Positions 34,343 through 42,653 of a stretch of 64,000 nucleotides of DNA are shown here, in pieces. The position numbers were made by a program, and so were the translations under genes. Each line of letters begins with the position of its first letter. The stretch's first letter is position 1. The DNA comes from G963677325 sp963677325 (lineage in GTDB: Bacteria; Bacteroidota; Bacteroidia; Bacteroidales; Prolixibacteraceae). The stretch is taken from contig CAXXGM010000002.1 of the NCBI GenBank assembly GCA_963677325.2, forward strand, positions 189,157-253,156. Direction: 5' to 3'. Below the pieces are notes generated by a model, which had not been told where the DNA came from, searched no databases, and was given only the letters and a program-made list of their open reading frames with translations.

Positions 34343-34594
34343 TTAAAGTTTATTTACGTGTAAAGCCAGACTGGATTTCAAGTTGGCAGCCTTGTTTTTA
34401 TGAATAACGTTTTGCTTGGCCAATTTATCAAGCATGGTGGCTACTTTAGGTAACAATTCTGTCGCAGCTTCCTTATCAGTTGTTTCACGTAAAACCCTGA
34501 CTGCATTGCGAGTAGTCTTCGAATAATACTTATTATGAAGACGAAGAACTTCGCTTTGTTTGCTTCTCTTGATAGCTGATTTGTGGTTTGCCAT
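34343..34594 (-). CDS. rpsT: 30S ribosomal protein S20
   Basis: An 83-residue basic helical protein that binds 16S rRNA in the small subunit. MANHKSAIKRSKQSEV at the start and the NKAANLKSSLALHVNKL end are characteristic of bS20. It lies 31 bp downstream of a tRNA-Glu gene on the same strand, so tRNA and rpsT may share a transcript, and it is followed by a clear intrinsic terminator. Confidence 0.96.
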   Translation of the reverse strand: MANHKSAIKRSKQSEVLRLHNKYYSKTTRNAVRVLRETTDKEAATELLPKVATMLDKLAKQNVIHKNKAANLKSSLALHVNKL

Positions 34595-34625
34595 TTCTTC
34601 TGTAAATTTCCTTGTTAAAAATCAG

Positions 34626-34697
34626 TAGTCTGTAGGGGATTCGAACCCCTATGGCAAGAATGAAAATCTTGAATCCTAACCCTTAGATGAACAGACC
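34626..34697 (-). tRNA. tRNA-Glu (anticodon TTC)
   Basis: A 72-nt cloverleaf: acceptor GGTCTGT/ACAGACT with discriminator A, anticodon stem CAAGA/TCTTG around loop TTTTCAT (anticodon TTC at tRNA positions 34-36), and T arm with GGTTCGAATCC. CCA is not encoded. It is identical to the copy at 34787-34858. Confidence 0.95.
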
Positions 34698-34786
34698 GCT
34701 TTTCCCCATCGATTGGGGCCGTAAAAATAATATAAAAAAATTAATTCTTAATTGTTTAATTCCTTTATTCTATATTTTTTTTAAAG

Positions 34787-34858
34787 TAGTCTGTAGGGGA
34801 TTCGAACCCCTATGGCAAGAATGAAAATCTTGAATCCTAACCCTTAGATGAACAGACC
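34787..34858 (-). tRNA. tRNA-Glu (anticodon TTC), second copy
   Basis: The same 72-nt sequence as the copy at 34626-34697, 89 bp upstream of it on the same strand, so the two are a tandem duplication probably transcribed together ahead of rpsT. Confidence 0.95.
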
Positions 34859-35136
34859 ATTACACCAGATCAGATCCCGAAAAAAAGAAATATGACAATT
34901 TCCCTTATATCACATTCTTCACTTTCAGAACTTCTCTCTATCGGAGTTTAATACCCCTCAAATTTGGCGTTGCAAAGGAAAGAACTATTTTTTAAATTGC
35001 AAAGATCATGAAATAAAAAATGGCAATTTTTTGTAATCCCATTAATTACTGATATTTAGATCCAAATCCTTACCTGCAGCAAACTGATTTCTTTTGCAGC
35101 ACTGTAAAATATCATTGATTATTTTTAATCACATTA

Positions 35137-35313
35137 TTATTTGTTCCTTCTCCGCTTTAAATAATGAGAATAAATAAATGTTGTATTTACAGTCAGGATG
35201 GTTACGAACGTAAAAAATGTGAATAATTCTTCAAAACAACAATCGTCACCAGGTTTGCCAAATCCAGCGAAGGGAATCACAAAAAGACAGAGAATCCTCC
35301 AATCCTTTTGCAT
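35137..35313 (-). CDS. Small membrane protein with signal-like N-terminus and basic tail (58 aa)
   Basis: A 58-codon frame: MQKDWRILCLFVIPFAGFG is a plausible signal peptide. A short acidic Cys-containing linker follows (KPGDDCCFEE), then a hydrophobic helix (about residues 31-50), and the protein ends KRRRNK at a TAA. The order of short signal, small polar segment, helix and Arg-rich end resembles the small membrane proteins and C-terminal sorting tails seen in Bacteroidota. I do not recognise the family. The start lies 25 bp from an unusual 11-bp-periodic hairpin that would be in its promoter or leader. It is short, so chance is possible. Confidence 0.45.
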   Translation of the reverse strand: MQKDWRILCLFVIPFAGFGKPGDDCCFEELFTFFTFVTILTVNTTFIYSHYLKRRRNK

Positions 35314-35338
35314 GCATTAGAATATTGTTAAAAATATG

Positions 35339-35431
35339 TTTGCTGTGCACTTGCTGTGCATTTACTGTGCACTTGCTGTGCTAAAAATGCACAGTAAGTC
35401 CACCGTAAGTATATAGTGAATGTACAGTAAA
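35339..35431. repeat. Inverted array of 11-bp units (4 + 4), type A
   Basis: Four forward units with consensus YTTRCTGTGCA start at 35339, 35350, 35361 and 35372. After a spacer AAAAA, four reverse-complement units (TGCACAGTAAG and diverged forms) start at 35388, 35399, 35410 and 35421. The register is exactly 11 bp throughout. The innermost units pair perfectly over TGCAC/CTGTGC and decay outward. It is directly upstream of the 58-codon gene. Confidence 0.82.
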
Positions 35432-35731
35432 TAGCACGTTGATATAATTTTGGATGGATGCGGATATGGCTACAGCGATAAAAGGGATTGGAGAGGAAAT
35501 GCGAAGGAATAGGACTGAAACATAACGCTATTTCAATTCATCAGAATCTCCCCGTTTTATTGAGAAGTGCGACATTTATCCTTTTCTATCCCTTTATATT
35601 CTCGAGAGTGGAAAAATAGCGAATGAACCCACTTGATATTATTCACGAATCAGGTTTTTCAGAACAGTCGTTTTCAACAGTCATTAATATTGGCAGTATC
35701 CGGAAATTGAGAAATTGTTTTACGATTCCAT
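35432..35731. other. Gap without recognisable features
   Basis: Three hundred bases between the 11-bp array and the end of the PHP-domain lipoprotein gene. I see no frame with a credible start, no repeat shared with the rest of the window and no stable hairpin. Confidence 0.5.
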
Positions 35732-36769
35732 TTAAATTTCGATTTCAAGCTTTTTACCAGGAGCAATCTCAAAATTCATTATTTTCAAAATAATCTTATC
35801 TTTTCCGTTTATTATTGTGTCCATTTTCTCTTTCAGCAAGATCCTTGCTGAAGCGCTTACGGTATCCTGCTCAATATCAAATACAATCCCGGACTGATTC
35901 GTTAATTCTATTTTACCGTTCTTCCGGGAACATTTTACACACGCATGAAATAAAGGATTCAGCCATTTCTCGTTTCCTCGTACTGTTTGATCAACAAAAG
36001 CGGCCGTTCTTCCATCAATAATTGCCTCTTTGACTGACTCCAGAGTTCTTTCTTTGGCAAAAACCAGCGTCATGGGACGGTGAGAATTTACCAGATCATA
36101 ATTTTTCCGGATACGGTAGTGATTGTCAGTGTTCGCAAACATGGTCAAATTCTTATCCTGAGCCCATTCAAAAGCCTTTTCATAGTATTGTCCATGATTA
36201 TAGATCTCAATTCCATTTAACAATTGTCGGTCATAGAGCCATGTGTGGATGTCAAACCATTTTGAAATAATTGGTTTATGTGATCTCAATCCCGGGTGGT
36301 TCCAAACAATAAAACCACCTTGCTTCTTTGCCTCTATCGCTGATTTCTTAAGATCGTTCTGGTCTACTGCTTCCGCATCCTTAATAAATAGGGCATTGAA
36401 ATGTCCGGGGGGAAATTTCTGATTAATTTCAGTTCCCTTGACAAGAAGAATGTTCTTTTTCTCTGCGTAAGGTTTCGCAATGTCGTAGGATCGATTATGA
36501 TCTCTTGGAATCAATCTCAGGATCGGCACGTATTCGATGTGATCAGTAATTGCAATGATATCGAGTCCTTCTTCGACTGCTTCATCAACCCGTACAGTCG
36601 GCCAGACCTTTCCATCTGAAAATTCAGTATGCAGATGAAAATCGCCCCTGAGGGTAATGTATCCGGGGAGATTAGGGATAACTATTTTTTTTACCTTTAC
36701 CTCTGAACAAGCTGTAATAATAAATACTCCAAATAAAAATATGAAAGGCTTCATTATCTTTAGTTTCAA
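35732..36769 (-). CDS. PHP-domain phosphoesterase lipoprotein
   Basis: A 345-residue lipoprotein (signal peptide with lipobox IITAC, C21) carrying a PHP metal-dependent phosphoesterase domain. Likely metal ligands are H45 and H47 in RGDFHLHTEFSDG, the TDHIEY motif, NHPG, and NTDNHYR. A small beta domain follows. It is about 50-60% identical by eye to the gene at 36936 but anchored differently and pointing the other way. The natural substrate (phosphoester or phosphonate) is unknown. No partner genes are adjacent. Confidence 0.8.
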   Translation of the reverse strand: MKLKIMKPFIFLFGVFIITACSEVKVKKIVIPNLPGYITLRGDFHLHTEFSDGKVWPTVRVDEAVEEGLDIIAITDHIEYVPILRLIPRDHNRSYDIAKPYAEKKNILLVKGTEINQKFPPGHFNALFIKDAEAVDQNDLKKSAIEAKKQGGFIVWNHPGLRSHKPIISKWFDIHTWLYDRQLLNGIEIYNHGQYYEKAFEWAQDKNLTMFANTDNHYRIRKNYDLVNSHRPMTLVFAKERTLESVKEAIIDGRTAAFVDQTVRGNEKWLNPLFHACVKCSRKNGKIELTNQSGIVFDIEQDTVSASARILLKEKMDTIINGKDKIILKIMNFEIAPGKKLEIEI

Positions 36770-36935
36770 ATATTATCTTAAATAAATCAACTCATTTTTA
36801 TATTTTAAAATCGTTTCTGAGTAAAATGTTATGACCTGTCATGAAGATCAGTAAGTACAAAGATAAACTTTGATATGTTTATTATTGAATTTTAAAAAAG
36901 TGTTTTTATATTGCAACGATTAATTTTATCAAGTT

Positions 36936-37958
36936 ATGAAAAAAACAATATTGTTAACCTGTTTAATGATTGCACTGATCAGTTTAACATTTGGTCAGAA
37001 AACAAAAAAGATACACATTCCAGATATCCCCGGATATCTTACCCTCAAGGGCGATTTTCATCTGCACACGGTTTTTTCTGATGGTCAGGTTTGGCCTACC
37101 CTAAGGATAGATGAGGCTGTTAATGAAGGATTAGATGTTGTTGCAGCTACGGACCATATTGAATACCGGCCTCACAAGCAAGATATTTCCGGTGATCTGA
37201 ACCGCTCTTATGATATCGAAAAACCTTATGCAGAGAAAAAGAACATTCTTCTTGTTAAAGGCATCGAGATTACAAGAGATATGCCTCCAGGACATTTCAA
37301 CGCCCTATTTATTAAGGATGCAAATGCCATTGCCAGGGAGGATTTTAAGGAAGCAGTACATGAAGCAAAAAAACAGGGAGCGTTTATTCTTTGGAATCAT
37401 CCCGGTTGGAAATCACAACAGCCTGATACGACTCGTTGGTTCGACATTCATACATGGCTTTATGAGAATGGATTGATGAATGGAATTGAAATATTTAATG
37501 ACCAGGAATACTATGGTGTTGCGTTTGATTGGGCCATACAAAAAAAATTAACTGTTTTTGCCAATACGGACAGTCACAGTCCTACCTCCATGAGTTATGA
37601 TCTTGTAAATTCTCACCGTCCTATGACACTGGTTTTTGCCAAGGAAAGAACACTTGATGGAATAAAGGGCGCATTATTCAACGGACAGACAGCCGCCTTT
37701 ACAGACAATATGATAAGAGGCCGCGAGGAATGGGTTAAACCGTTATTCAATTCCTGTGTGACGATGACCCGTAACGGGAAAAGAATTATGCTCACAAACA
37801 AATCCGATTTAACTTTTGATCTCGAAGATAATTCGGGAACCCTGGTTCAGATGGAAGCCAATGGTTCGGCAGTTTTTATTTCGGATAAACCGGTGATGCT
37901 GAAGGTAAGAAATATCGAAATTGCTCCTGAGAAGAATTTAAGAGTGGTGGCCAATTAA
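36936..37958 (+). CDS. PHP-domain phosphoesterase, secreted paralogue
   Basis: A 340-residue protein with a Sec signal peptide (residues 1-20, ending LTFG) but no lipobox, so probably soluble in the periplasm or secreted. The PHP motifs are H42 and H44 in KGDFHLHTVFSDG, TDHIEY, WNHPG and NTDSH. It is the divergent twin of the lipoprotein at 35732, collinear over the whole length, including the shared DLVNSHRPMTLVFAKERTL segment. The 166-bp space between the two starts must hold both promoters. Confidence 0.82.
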   Translation: MKKTILLTCLMIALISLTFGQKTKKIHIPDIPGYLTLKGDFHLHTVFSDGQVWPTLRIDEAVNEGLDVVAATDHIEYRPHKQDISGDLNRSYDIEKPYAEKKNILLVKGIEITRDMPPGHFNALFIKDANAIAREDFKEAVHEAKKQGAFILWNHPGWKSQQPDTTRWFDIHTWLYENGLMNGIEIFNDQEYYGVAFDWAIQKKLTVFANTDSHSPTSMSYDLVNSHRPMTLVFAKERTLDGIKGALFNGQTAAFTDNMIRGREEWVKPLFNSCVTMTRNGKRIMLTNKSDLTFDLEDNSGTLVQMEANGSAVFISDKPVMLKVRNIEIAPEKNLRVVAN

Positions 37959-38010
37959 CTGTTTTAAGGTAAGATCGAAGAGCGGATCAACATCCGTGAT
38001 TCAATTTAAT

Positions 38011-41000
38011 TCATTTAATACTCTTTTCCCGTATAGAATTGATCAAATCGATCAATTTTATACGGGAAATCGGTTTTGATAAATAGCCGTTACATCCGGC
38101 CTCTTTGGCTTTTTCGTCATCTCCGGATAAAGCATAAGCTGATTGGGCAATGATGGGCATTGTTTTATTAAATTTTCTTATTTGCCTTGTTGCCTCTAAT
38201 CCATCCATGCCAGACATCTTGATATCCATTAAAACAAAATCTATACCTGGAATTTCCTTAACAGCTTTCACTGTATCCTGTCCATTTTCTGTGTGCAATA
38301 TATTTACGTATTCGTATGATAAGGCAGTTTTTAGAAATTTAAAACTTGTCTCATCGTCCTCGGCTATTAAAATGGTCAGGCATTTCTGCAGTGAAACCAT
38401 TGGTATAGAATTATCAGCAGATTCCGGTTTTTTGACTGAATTATAGGGGATTGAAAAAAAGAAAGTACTACCGATGCCCTCTTCTGATTTGACCCAGATT
38501 TTGCCTCCAAGAGCATTTACATAAGCTTTGGTGATTGCCAGACCAAGGCCTGAACCTTCATGTGCCCTGGTCAGATTAAGATCCCCCTGAACAAAGCGTT
38601 CAAAAATGGCTTCAATACGGTCAGCCGGTATTCCCCTGCCACTATCTTTTACATAAAATACCAGAGAACCATTTTGCAGATAGTTCCCCATTTGAATACT
38701 TCCCCTATTCGTGAATTTGATCGAATTTTTTATTAAATTGATTAAGATCCCATCTAATTTTGAACTGTCAGTTTTGATGATCGCTTCCGGGCCGGATATA
38801 TACTCAGGTATTTCCAGCTCAAGCCCTTTTTGATTGGTTTGAGGTTTGAAAAAATGATGCAGAAATTTCATCCTTTCGGCCACATTGACCTCTTTATTAT
38901 TAACGTCAATGATACCGGCTTCAATCTTCGATATTTCAATAATATCATTAATGGTATCCAGCAGCCGCTGTCCGCTTTCGTTGACTATATCGATATACTC
39001 TATCCGATTTTCTTCTTCCAGGTCTGGTTCTTTCAGCAGATCTAAAAATCCCAGAATTCCATTCATAGGGGTACGGATTTCATGGCTCATGTTAGTGAGG
39101 AAGGCCGATTTCAACCGATCGCTTTCTTCTGCTTTTTCCTTGGCCTTGATTAAATCCTGTACCATTTTGGTTTTCTGGATCACAATGGTCAGCTCATGAG
39201 CAATCATTTCCAGAAGACGGATACTTCCTTCATCATAAGCCTGAGGATCGGAATAACTTTGAGCAACGATTACTCCAATTGCCTCCTTCTCATCGGTCAA
39301 AGGAACCCCCATCCAGCATTCGGCGATTGTTCCGGTATATTCAATATCATTTTCAGCTAAAAACCGTTTCAGTTCCTCTTTTTTCAACAGTAAACTTTTG
39401 CCTGTTCTGATCACATATCCTGACAAAGAATTTCCGGCTTTCCATTCCTTCAATTCAGGATTCTCATTCATGTAAACAATCCTTTCTAAAGTGTCTGTTT
39501 CAGACTTATAGAGCGCCAGATGAAAATGATCGATATCAAAAACATTGCTCAGTTCCTGGCGAACGATTGGAATAATATCTTCAAGGGCTTTAGTGCTCAT
39601 GGAAGTCCTGGCAATCTTATAGAGGATACGTTGAATGATGAAATCACGTTTACGTTGTGTGATGTCAATAAAGGTGACCACTGATCCTGTCAGGCGGCCC
39701 TCCCTCTTAATGGGATATGACCAATATTCAACAGGGAAAAAGGCGCCGTTCTTTTTCCATAATACTTCGTCGGCGGCGTGAGTGTTTGACGCCTTCTTTA
39801 ATGCTTTAAAAATTTCACATGCCTCTACCGGATGGATTGAACCATCGATCCTGGTATGGTGGATAAGCCGGTGTATGTTTCTTCCGACAATTTCGGACTC
39901 GTCTGCGTACCCAAGCATTCTAATGGCAGCCTGGTTACAAAATGTACAATTACCCTCTAAATCAATTCCGTAAATACCCTCTGCCGTGGAGTCAAAAAGC
40001 AACCGGATGGTTTCTTCACTCTCCCGGATTTGTTTTTCCATCCGCTTGCGGATTGAGACGTCCCTTGCTATGCTTAAGATTGATTCTTTTCCCTGGTATT
40101 TCACAACACTTGAATAGATCTCAACCGGAAATATCTTTCCGTCTTTTGTCTTGTGAGAGGTTTCTAAGATCTGTAACTTATCTTTAGGCATGTTTTGGAC
40201 AAGAGCTGCAATTTCTTTGTTGTTCAGAGATGAATCGATGCCATAAATTCCGATGGGAAGAAGCTCTTCCTTTGTATAGCCTAAAACTTCTGTCGCAGCT
40301 CTGTTAACATCAATCAGATTTCCGTCAAAATCAATTACCCATACCGTTTCCGTCATACCATCGATTAGCGAACGGTAGTTCCTTTCACTCGCACGGAGAG
40401 CCCTTTCAGCCTTTTTCTTTTCAGTAACGTCATGAATGATGGAATGAAGGTATTTCTTTCCGCCGATAATAATACCGCTGCTAAATACGCCGACGTCGAC
40501 AATTGTGCCATCGGCTTTCCGGTGCTTGAATTCAAAATTAAAGGTTTTCGAATGAAGGGCTTTTTGAATTTCACCCTTTAATTCCTCCTCCGGCATAATA
40601 TCGATTTGCGAAAGATTCATCTGCTTGAGCCGATCAATGTCCCAGCCATAAAAATTGGCAGCCGATTCATTGGCATCCGCAATGGCTCCCGTATCGGGGT
40701 CAATGATAAGCTTTACAGCAACATGATTATGAAAGAGATTCCTGTATTTTTCCTCACTCTCTTTTAAGCCTTCCTCATACCTGGTTCTTTTTTCGATCTC
40801 GTCTGTTAAATCCTCAATCAGGTTCATGGAAGCATTTCGTGCAGATTGTAGCTCTTGGACCGCATCCCTCAATTCGGAAAGGCTTTCTTCAGCTACTTTG
40901 GCCAGGGAATTTTTCTCCTCCTGAAGTTTTGTTTCAAAGTTTTGACGTTCCAAAATAACAGCCAGCATATGAATGGCATTATCCAGCAGAATTTCGTCTT

Positions 41001-41232
41001 CCTGCTGAAGACCGATCAAATCTTTGATAGTAATACATCCGAATTGTGAATTCTTTGTTTTTATTTCAAATGAATGATCATCGCCTTCCCCGTTTCCAGA
41101 CATTGCAAATTCAACCGGACTAAAAATCTCATTGATCCCATCCAAAAATAAGCGGGTGATTTTCTCTCCATCATGCAGTTGGGAGAGATCGGCCATTAAC
41201 AGGAAAAGCGTGTGAGAAGAATTCATTTGCAT
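38011..41232 (-). CDS. Hybrid sensor histidine kinase with three PAS and GAF domains
   Basis: A soluble hybrid kinase of 1073 residues. In order: an N-terminal GAF-like region and coiled coil (to about 150), three PAS domains (about 155-275, 280-400, 405-530), a GAF domain (about 545-690), HisKA with H717 in TNMSHEIRTPMNG, HATPase with NLIKNSIKF and GRGIP, and a C-terminal receiver with D1003 in VLMDIKMSGMDG. I chose the ATG at 41232, which overlaps the stop of the upstream MEDS-like frame as TAATG, rather than the open frame from 41277. No output regulator is adjacent; signals may pass by phosphotransfer to a separate protein. Confidence 0.87.
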   Translation of the reverse strand: MQMNSSHTLFLLMADLSQLHDGEKITRLFLDGINEIFSPVEFAMSGNGEGDDHSFEIKTKNSQFGCITIKDLIGLQQEDEILLDNAIHMLAVILERQNFETKLQEEKNSLAKVAEESLSELRDAVQELQSARNASMNLIEDLTDEIEKRTRYEEGLKESEEKYRNLFHNHVAVKLIIDPDTGAIADANESAANFYGWDIDRLKQMNLSQIDIMPEEELKGEIQKALHSKTFNFEFKHRKADGTIVDVGVFSSGIIIGGKKYLHSIIHDVTEKKKAERALRASERNYRSLIDGMTETVWVIDFDGNLIDVNRAATEVLGYTKEELLPIGIYGIDSSLNNKEIAALVQNMPKDKLQILETSHKTKDGKIFPVEIYSSVVKYQGKESILSIARDVSIRKRMEKQIRESEETIRLLFDSTAEGIYGIDLEGNCTFCNQAAIRMLGYADESEIVGRNIHRLIHHTRIDGSIHPVEACEIFKALKKASNTHAADEVLWKKNGAFFPVEYWSYPIKREGRLTGSVVTFIDITQRKRDFIIQRILYKIARTSMSTKALEDIIPIVRQELSNVFDIDHFHLALYKSETDTLERIVYMNENPELKEWKAGNSLSGYVIRTGKSLLLKKEELKRFLAENDIEYTGTIAECWMGVPLTDEKEAIGVIVAQSYSDPQAYDEGSIRLLEMIAHELTIVIQKTKMVQDLIKAKEKAEESDRLKSAFLTNMSHEIRTPMNGILGFLDLLKEPDLEEENRIEYIDIVNESGQRLLDTINDIIEISKIEAGIIDVNNKEVNVAERMKFLHHFFKPQTNQKGLELEIPEYISGPEAIIKTDSSKLDGILINLIKNSIKFTNRGSIQMGNYLQNGSLVFYVKDSGRGIPADRIEAIFERFVQGDLNLTRAHEGSGLGLAITKAYVNALGGKIWVKSEEGIGSTFFFSIPYNSVKKPESADNSIPMVSLQKCLTILIAEDDETSFKFLKTALSYEYVNILHTENGQDTVKAVKEIPGIDFVLMDIKMSGMDGLEATRQIRKFNKTMPIIAQSAYALSGDDEKAKEAGCNGYLSKPISRIKLIDLINSIREKSIK

Positions 41233-41435
41233 TATTTTATTTGATGCTGAAAAAAATGGGGATTCTGCTTCAACCAATCATCCGGATGCTGATTACAAAG
41301 ATGCAGAAAGCCAGGAATATTTTCATCCTGCTCGTCTGGTTTTTCATATAGCCCACAGATACGAAAACCCCAATGGCAGGTGTACCCGCCTAAGCCAAGG
41401 CTTAATTTCCCCTGATCCGTGTTGTGAATATTCAT
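41232..41435 (-). CDS. Truncated MEDS-like sensory fragment (67 aa)
   Basis: A 67-codon frame whose first 45 residues (LGGYTCHWGFRICGLYEKP, then NIPGFLHLC) look like the start of a MEDS domain, the sensory domain of DcmR-type regulators, normally about 160 residues. The rest is unrelated and the protein stops early. It lies 24 bp after the split sensor and its TAA overlaps the kinase ATG (TAATG), so its translation may feed the kinase. It could be the remnant of a once larger gene left as a leader. Family likeness is judged by eye. Confidence 0.5.
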   Translation of the reverse strand: MNIHNTDQGKLSLGLGGYTCHWGFRICGLYEKPDEQDENIPGFLHLCNQHPDDWLKQNPHFFQHQIK

Positions 41436-41459
41436 GACAAAATTTATTCATTTCTGAAT

Positions 41460-42593
41460 TTAACTGCCATCCGTAATTTGTTGAGGATTATATTTGCGCG
41501 AAAGATTCATCTTGGATAGAAGTTCATTAATTTCAAGTTTCAGCTCTATCATTTTATTTTCTCTGCCGACCATAATCCTGTTGAATTTTTCCAGCTCATC
41601 CATCTTCCTCTTTAACTCCATTTCTGCTTTCTTACGTTCAGTAATGTCCAGTGCATTAAATGTAAAACCATTAGAATGGCCGTTGCTGTCGATTACAGTT
41701 TCAGAAAGAATCACATTAATTGAGGAACCCTCTTTCTTCTGCCAACTTGTTTCCTGTGTCCCGAAGCCCTTTTGTGCTATCTGCCTGTATATCTCCTTCC
41801 CGATCCGATCGTATTCCTCCTGTGCGGCATACAATAATCTTGTCCCCCGACCAATCAGCTCCTCTTTGGAATACCCGGTCATCTCGCAGAAACTCGGATT
41901 CACCTCCATGAATTTTCCGTCACTGACAACTCCTATTCCGGTGGGGGCGACACGGAATATACTGCGCATCTTTTCTTCACTCTCGCGAAGTTTTTTTTCC
42001 ATCAATCGTTGTTCGGTAACATCCTGCAAGATACAGTGGGTCTTTTCGAAACTGCCATCATTTTTGTATCCGATCTGTCCGTCGAAGGTAATGTCTCTGG
42101 GCATTCCGTCCCTGTGAGTCATCTTGAATTCAGAATGGACCTTCCCGGCTTGTTTGAACTGTGGGAACCTCTCCCTGAAATGTTCGACATAATCAGCTTG
42201 CAGAAAATCACCAAACCATTTCCCAATAACTTCTTTCTTGCTATATCCCAGGGTTTTGGCCCATGCCTCATTAATCTCAATTAAATTTCCGTTTTCATCC
42301 AGCGACTGATAGCCAAGCGGCGCCCTCTCGAACAGACGTGCAAAACGTTCTTCACTCTGAATAAGAAGTTCCTGCTTCATCTTTTGTTCAGCCAATTCCC
42401 AGCCAATATCAGCCAGAAAAGTTACTGTTTCGACATCCAGGTCTGTATAATTGGCAGGCTTATTCCCGATTCCAAGGATGGCAACAACTTTTTTATTTCT
42501 AACAACCGGGACCACCATTTCACGGGATACCCCGGCATGACCTTCCGGCAATCCATTCTTACCCGGCAGATTTTCGTAATCGTTATGCACCAC
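41460..42593 (-). CDS. C-terminal half of a GAF/PAS sensor, cut off by an in-frame TGA
   Basis: A 377-residue stretch that continues, in the same frame, the protein at 42654-44285. It starts inside a GAF domain (HNDYENLPGKNGLPEGHA), then has two PAS domains with the S-box ends LGYSKKEVIGKW and MTGYSKEELIGRG, and finishes with a coiled coil (KKAEMELKRKMDELEKFNRI) without a kinase domain. The frame is open back to the TGA at 42654-42656, and the nominal start is an internal GTG without an initiation signal. It is probably not translated unless the stop is read through or is a sequencing error. Confidence 0.7.
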   Translation of the reverse strand: MVHNDYENLPGKNGLPEGHAGVSREMVVPVVRNKKVVAILGIGNKPANYTDLDVETVTFLADIGWELAEQKMKQELLIQSEERFARLFERAPLGYQSLDENGNLIEINEAWAKTLGYSKKEVIGKWFGDFLQADYVEHFRERFPQFKQAGKVHSEFKMTHRDGMPRDITFDGQIGYKNDGSFEKTHCILQDVTEQRLMEKKLRESEEKMRSIFRVAPTGIGVVSDGKFMEVNPSFCEMTGYSKEELIGRGTRLLYAAQEEYDRIGKEIYRQIAQKGFGTQETSWQKKEGSSINVILSETVIDSNGHSNGFTFNALDITERKKAEMELKRKMDELEKFNRIMVGRENKMIELKLEINELLSKMNLSRKYNPQQITDGS

Positions 42594-42653
42594 AGGCTTG
42601 CGGAACCTGACGCAATCAGCCCAAACGCCTGCTTCGCTGATATTATAGTGTGA

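Noticed and set aside
34859..34885. tRNA-like remnant (TGGTGTAATGG) beside the second tRNA-Glu
   Set aside because: It is only a D-arm-like word; no cloverleaf can be formed.
35339..35431. 11-bp array as a CRISPR or plasmid iteron origin
   Set aside because: Units are contiguous with no spacers, and the array inverts in the middle. No cas, rep or dnaA gene is nearby.
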